Positions 58,588 to 64,000 of a DNA stretch of 64,000 nt are shown here, one piece after another (position 1 is the stretch's first letter; each line of letters starts with the position of its first letter). Source of the stretch: Erythrophleum ivorense. Lineage: Eukaryota; Streptophyta; Magnoliopsida; Fabales; Fabaceae. The translations under genes and the position numbers were made by a program. The notes below the pieces were generated by a model. That model worked only from the letters and a program-made list of their open reading frames with translations, made no database searches and was not told the origin of the DNA. The DNA lies in contig JAIUCV010000002.1 of assembly GCA_026724425.1 (NCBI GenBank), positions 7,011,001-7,075,000 of the forward strand. Reading direction: 5' to 3'.

Positions 58588-59029
58588 GTACTGAGCCGTT
58601 TAACATCTCTTTACTTATAACACATGTAACAAATGAAAATTAAATACGTAAGAAGCCATAAGATCAATAAATTATGAAACTTGAAAAGATCATACAACAC
58701 ATTCACGTAAAAAAATCTTTATGACAAAAACATGACAGATCCTATGAGCCTATCCCCACCATGACTCGTGTAAACCCACAGCCAGAGGTGTTTGGTTACA
58801 ACTCTCTATTTGTAAAGCTTGAGACTTGGTTTCTATCTTGTTACAATCAGAAGCCAAAAAAAGAATCTAGCCTAGGCAGTGAGGTTCTTGAGATCGAATT
58901 CCTTGATTTAGGAATAACAGCAATGTTGGTACGTGAAGCAATAACAGGACATATAAAAGGGAAGATGGAGAACAATTATCCTTAAAATTGCATAACATAA
59001 AGTTAAGGCTTCTCCAATCACGTACCTTA

Positions 59030-60355
59030 ATATTTGAAGATCAATAATCTTATCAGATAGTTTTCCCCTCAGTCATTGTTTCCTGATCCAGTCTATCAAA
59101 CTGACGAACAAGGGCTTTTCTGATTTTTAAGAGAGGACAAACGGAACAGCTTAGTATTGTATTAATTATAGAAGGATATATTATGAAAGAAAGTAAAAAG
59201 AGCGTCACACTGGATCTGCTTTAGAAATGAGACAACCTTACCCTGTCTAGAGATATTTGTTCTCCCACGTCCAAGAAATCTGCGATGGCCTTCAACAGCT
59301 CTTGTCATGTTTCCAGGGTAAGAAGGGAAAAATACATCACTTTCAACTGATATAATACAGTCAAGAGCAGCAATTTGAGATGCATGATTAACAAAAGGTT
59401 TACGTTTCTCCTCGGAGGCCAACTTCTACTGAAATATATCACAAGGTTTATCAACATAACATAGATGCTTTCGTAGCTGCTATTACTACTTGCCCAGCAC
59501 TGCAAGAGTGAAACGGAGTGCAAGACAGCAAGAGTCTAGAATAGCCCATGCAGAGAGGAGAAAAAAAAGGGGGGGGGTGGGAAGGGTGAAAGAGAAACAG
59601 ATAATTTTCATTAAGTAACAAGATCTAAGAAAACCAAATTACAGTTCAGAGGCCTTTGAATTAATACATCATAGAATTAATAAGGCAGGGAACATGGTTC
59701 AGTAGTTTTGGCAACAACAGAAAGGCTATACTAATTGCCTAATTTTGCCTTTAGAAACCAACTAAACCCCAGTTATTTTAGAACTTGTTTGTTCAGAAAC
59801 TACCATTTACAGGAATCAGGGCGGCATCTTTATGATTTGTTTAAAGCGGAGATTAACCGAACACATCGACAATAAAAGCTCTGAAATTGGTGTACAGTCT
59901 TCTATAAAACATCTGCCTTAAGATGTGATATTTTTCATCTACAGACATCTTATTCTTGCCCTTTTGACGCTGCTTCCTTTCAAATAAAGGGTCAAGGGGA
60001 GTAGTATGATGATTGATACTGAAGGCATGACAGCATGGAACCATTCCAGTAAAATCCCTAAAACTTATTACCTTAACATCAATCCTCCATATCAATTTAC
60101 ACATTGACAGTTTCAAGACAACCTTAATGGGAATTGGGAAATTGAAAATGCTGGGATTTTATTTTTTTAAAAAAAATTCAGTTAAAAGGAATATTGACTA
60201 CAAATTTACAGCAACAGTGATATAATTCCCTTACCTTGCTCAGTAGCAATGGATAGTCGGATCGCAGTTCAATTCAGAAATATGGCTTTCTCCCCGATAT
60301 ATATCTCCCCAGCAGCAATATATATTGGAGTGTCTGACGGGTAACAGTGTATTGC
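59030..60355 (-). pseudogene. O-fucosyltransferase family fragment, broken
   Basis: Three exon-like blocks on the minus strand match the C-terminal half of plant GDP-fucose O-fucosyltransferase family proteins in order. Block 1 (about 60355-60233) reads YPSDTPIYIAAGEIY, then, after frame-changing insertions, SELRSDYPLLLSK, followed by a GTAAGG donor. Block 2 (about 59425-59240) reads KLASEEKRKPFVNHASQIAALD, then SVESDVFFPSYPGNMTRAVEGHRRFLGRGRT, with a GTAAGG donor. Block 3 (about 59126-59035) reads RKALVRQFDRLDQETMTEGKT, then a one-base shift before SDKIIDL. The N-terminal half and the usual C-terminal end are absent. Frame breaks in blocks 1 and 3 and the missing half make it a pseudogene fragment. 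Retained introns show it came from genomic duplication rather than a processed copy. Confidence 0.75.
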
Positions 60356-62522
60356 AATGATATTCATTTCATTCATTCTGCCATTCACTTTAAAGTTTAA
60401 AGCACAATCAATGTGGAATTGATAGGAAACCCATAAAATTGCTGATTGGTAATGATGAAGTCACAGAGAGGGGATCTTCTCCCAGCCAATATGAATGAAA
60501 TTGTTGTACTTAGCATTTTAGTTATTTCAAATTAACAATATTAATAAACTCTTATATTATATCAAATACTCATCTATCTAAGCTTCCACATATTTTGTGC
60601 GAGAATTTGGACAATCACATATACCTTCAATCTACCCGAATTTTGTATCTCGATTAATGAAAACAAGATATACGATGGCGTTAACCTTGTCCAGTGATAA
60701 GGACTCTGGGAGCAAAATGGAAGTTAGTGGGAGAGCCGTTGTGGTGAGGATCAAATTCCCTTTGTGGTGGAAGTTTGATAGCCACCTTGGTAGTGTTCTC
60801 CGTGTCTTGTACACGCAGGTTTTCGATTCTGCCAACTGGGAGCTATCCCAAGCTAAGGGTAAAGGACCATGACCATGCTATGCCTATTTATGAATTATGA
60901 ACTGGAACATGCCAACTCACTTAACTGCACCCATATCCATATTACAAACATAGTATATACTTGTGTATTACTTACCAAGCACCCTAATTCAGGTTTCCAA
61001 CCTAGTTAGCCTAAATGAATGGAAAGGATTGGCATATAAATTGACCGTTATTTACAGAACAGGGGAAATGATATATCATCACAGAAAATCTTTTAGAAAA
61101 TTAAAAGTTTGTTTGATTGCTGGAAATGAGTCAATGAAAAAAGAGAAAAGAAAGTTAATTACGCTACCAGATTTGTTTGGTTGTTGGAAAGACCATGTTC
61201 TTCCTTTCCACTGGGGACTTTATTCCATCATGCGAAGGAAAGTAGTTTTCATTCAAAAATTGATGGAAAGCCTCTCAAAATAAGCTAATAGAAGATCAAA
61301 ATATCTTCAGATTTAAAATTTTGATTGTTGTTACTACTATTACTTGCTATTGATACCATTATTACCATTAAAGTCATTGTCAGTATCATTATTATCATCG
61401 TCATCTTTAAAAGATAATTATTTTATTATTTTTTATACTAGAAATATTATAGTTATTTAATTAGTTTTTTTATTATTATATTACTTTTATCTAATTAAAT
61501 ATAAGAAAAAATTGAAATGCTTATTTATATTTTTAATATCATACCAAACCTAGGGCTACTAGATTCCATTTTATCAAGATTTATTTTAATTTTTTATTTT
61601 CATACCCAATAATTCTAGCAACCAAATGGGCCTTAAAGTACAGTTGGTTCGTTGTTTTTTTTTTATTTGGGCCCATAAATTAGTTCCCAATGACAAAGGC
61701 CCATGGCAACCCAGGAGGAAAACTTCTCAGAACTAGGCTGCCTTCTGGTGTTGATACACATATGAGTCCGAAATCTCTGCTGCAAGGTTCCGTGCATCTT
61801 CTCTGTTGCAAGTTAAACGCTTCGTTTAAATAATTTGGAGAAGATTTGCACCGTTCAAACTTATAAAATTGTGACCATCTATTTTGTTTTAAGTAAAAAA
61901 ATACTATCTTCTTCTCACAGCACTATTTCTCCTTTGAAGCATATCGTTCAAGTGTCCTTCAAGCGCAGGAAAATTCTCTAGAGATTGTGGGACGTCTCAG
62001 GTATGGTTTTTATAGGTTTTTTTTTTATCTGTATAGGTGTAAAACTGGTGGAAAATGATTGTTATGTGATAAAAAATACATCTTTTTCAGTTTTTATAAA
62101 TTGTTTGGTTTTTGGTAAAAGGGTTGAAGTTTAGTTTTTAAGATTCGGCTACTGTTCGTCTAATTTTCTGATGTTAGATTGTGTTTTTTGTTTGCATTTT
62201 CACTTAAGTCAATTATTTTGAGCTACTATATCTATTGTCTATATTTTTACAAAAGGTTTGTTATGTAAAAAAAATATTTTAATACATAAATTATTAGTAG
62301 AGGTTTCTTGCTTGCCATTTTTTTTATACTAATTTTGTATTAGCTTTGTGAATCTACGAGTCTGTATTTAATCCATTAAATCACTCACAAAAGAAAAAAA
62401 AGTTATGGCCTTTATGAATATGTCATTTTTTTAACATAAGTTAATCCAGTAATGATTTTATTATTTGTATTTTTTTAATTATGATTCATTCTATATTGGT
62501 CTTTTTTTTTGTAGACTTAAAT
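60356..62522. other. Intergenic region upstream of the FRS-like pseudogene
   Basis: Two open frames on the plus strand (60597-60872 and 60963-61283) show no recognisable domain. An AT-rich block at about 61108-61635 has GTTTGATTGCTGG near one end and TTCTAGCAACCAAATGGGCC near the other, a possible MITE. No gene is supported. Confidence 0.4.
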
Positions 62523-64000
62523 ATGATGGATATAGATTTAACACCTAGATTGGATCTTGAGTTTGAATGTTTAGAAAAAGCTTGGCAATTTTGGACTGAT
62601 TATGGTGGTAGAATGGGATTTGGTGTCAGAAAACATAATTTCAACAAAAGTAGCAAAGCTGGATCCATTACTTGTTATAGATATGTTTGTTGTAAGCAAG
62701 GTGTACGAAGACCAGACAAAAGAGATTATAAAACTACTCATCCTCGTCTAGAGACTAGAACAGGGTGCCAAGCAAAATTGATAATTAAAAAAGTGAATGG
62801 AAAGTATAGAATTAGCGAGTTTGTCAATGAGCACAATCACCCATTACATCTCCCAGAATCGGTGCATCTTCTAGCATCCTTACGGAAAATAAATGAAGTT
62901 CAAGCGTCCGAACTTGAAATGGCAAAAGATACTGGGCTATAACCAAAAGCGTCATTTGATCTAATGAGTAGATATGCAGGAGGTAGAGCCAATTTGAGGT
63001 ATACTATGGAGGATGCAAGAAACTATTTACATCCTAGGAGGGAAAGAGAAATGGCATATGGAAAAGCTGGATGTTTATTATGATATTTTTAACAACAGTT
63101 AACAGACAATCTCTCATTCTATCATGCATATCAAATGGATTCGGAAGAGCAAATTACAAATGTATTTTGGGTTGATGCACAAATATTAATTAATTATGTT
63201 TGTTTTGGAGATGTGGTTTCACTTAACACAACTTATTGTACAAATAGTGAACATAGACCTTTTGCAATTTTTTCTGGTTTCAATCACTATAGAGAAGCTG
63301 TAATATTTGGGGCAGCATTGTTGTATGATGAAACCATTGAGTCATTTAAATGGCTCTTTGAAACATTCCTACATGCAAACAAACAGAAGTTACCTTCTAC
63401 TATTTTCACCGATCAAGATCAAGCCATGGCAAGGGCACTACAAGAAGTAATGCCAGATGTGAAACATGGGTTGTGCACTTTTCACATACGAAGAAATGGT
63501 ATTAAACATCTTGGTAATTTAATGAAAGATGAGTCACATTTCTTAACATAATTTAATGATTGCATGTATGGTTATGTAGAAGAAAGTGAGTTTGAAGATG
63601 CTTGGAAGAAGTTACTTGAAAAATACAATGTGGAAGAAAACTCTTAGTTGTCCTCCATATATCAATTAAAAGAGAAGTGGGCTGCTTGTTACATGAAAAA
63701 AATTTTAACACTTGGTATGAGAAGCACTCAACTAAGCGAAAGTGTCAATTCAGCATTAAAAGGTTGCATGAAACCTAGCTTTCATATCAATGAATTTTTC
63801 AAACAGTTTGAAAAGGTGATCGATCTTAAGAGGTACAAAGAGTTGAAGAGGGACTTTGAGATGCGTGAGAAACTTCCAAGATTGGTTATGCAAAGTTCAA
63901 CTATCCTTCGGCAAGTTTCTGAAATTTACACTCACACTGTATTTGATAATTTGTTCCAACGTGAGTGGGACTTAAGCATTGCTTGTCGTATAAAAGAGAG
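62523..64000 (+). pseudogene. FAR1/FHY3-related sequence (FRS) or MULE-derived gene, broken, partial
   Basis: The frame from MMDIDLTPRLDLEFE follows the FRS family in order. The FAR1 DNA-binding domain comes first (AWQFWTDYGGRMGFGVRK, CYRYVCCKQG, GCQAKLIIKK, then EFVNEHNHPL with the HNH zinc ligands). Then come the linker PKASFDLMSRYAGGRANL, and the MULE transposase domain (YQMDSEEQITNVFWVDAQ, DVVSLNTTYCTN, FAIFSGFNHY, then TIFTDQDQAMARAL and HGLCTFHI). Further on is LTLGMRSTQLSESVNSALKG. Five in-frame stops interrupt it: 62940, 63081, 63090, 63549 and 63645. The same frame runs throughout, with no indel that shifts it. The C-terminal SWIM finger would lie beyond the right edge. It is therefore a relatively young or slowly decaying pseudogene. 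Read-through or an intron removing all five stops is not plausible. Confidence 0.85.

Noticed and set aside
60597..61283. Two plus-strand open frames of 91 and 106 codons
   Set aside because: No recognisable motif, initiation context or splice structure.

Overview
The window is nuclear DNA from a flowering plant, most likely a eudicot. Genes are split by GT-AG introns, intergenic DNA is very AT-rich, and decayed plant transposons of several superfamilies are present. There is no CRISPR array, operon, or recognisable rRNA or tRNA gene.

Six genes look intact, and all exon joins below keep phase. (1) An SnRK2 protein kinase of the SnRK2.8 type, minus strand, nine coding exons, 339 aa. (2) A plant cysteine oxidase (PCO)-like gene, minus strand, five exons, 244 aa, in which a predicted iron ligand is replaced. 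(3) A 14-3-3 protein of the omega/GRF2 type, plus strand, four exons, 261 aa. (4) A VQ-motif protein of the VQ9/HAIKU1 type, minus strand, one exon, 330 aa. (5) Cytochrome c oxidase subunit 6b, plus strand, five exons, 187 aa. (6) An organellar seryl-tRNA synthetase, plus strand, ten exons, 528 aa. The order SnRK2.8 - 14-3-3 omega - VQ9 matches, as I recall it, three neighbouring Arabidopsis chromosome 1 loci. This suggests an ancestral block expanded here by transposon insertion.

Layout: 1-936 Helitron replicase remnant (minus strand); about 960-2330 tandem repeat of a roughly 580-650 bp unit; 4372-8070 CACTA element with a 5' terminus, a subterminal repeat array and a decayed TNP2 transposase; 10252-12848 SnRK2; 14352-15963 PCO-like; 18291-21083 solo LTR (minus orientation); 24520-25575 hAT transposase remnant; 28482-31294 second solo LTR of the same family (plus orientation, perfect 5-bp target duplication); 34248-36046 14-3-3; 39372-40364 VQ; 44808-45383 a MITE flanked by TAA; 48212-51376 COX6B; 52795-57014 SerRS; about 59030-60355 broken O-fucosyltransferase fragment; 62523-64000 FAR1/FRS-like pseudogene running off the right edge.

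The genes do not form one pathway. The first four relate by family to stress, hypoxia or phosphoprotein signalling; the last two serve organelles (respiration and organellar translation). The observations most worth checking are the altered active site of the PCO-like protein, substitutions in the SnRK2 glycine loop and activation loop, and the inverted pair of solo LTRs that carry dense arrays of CCGCGG-like palindromes in an AT-rich background.
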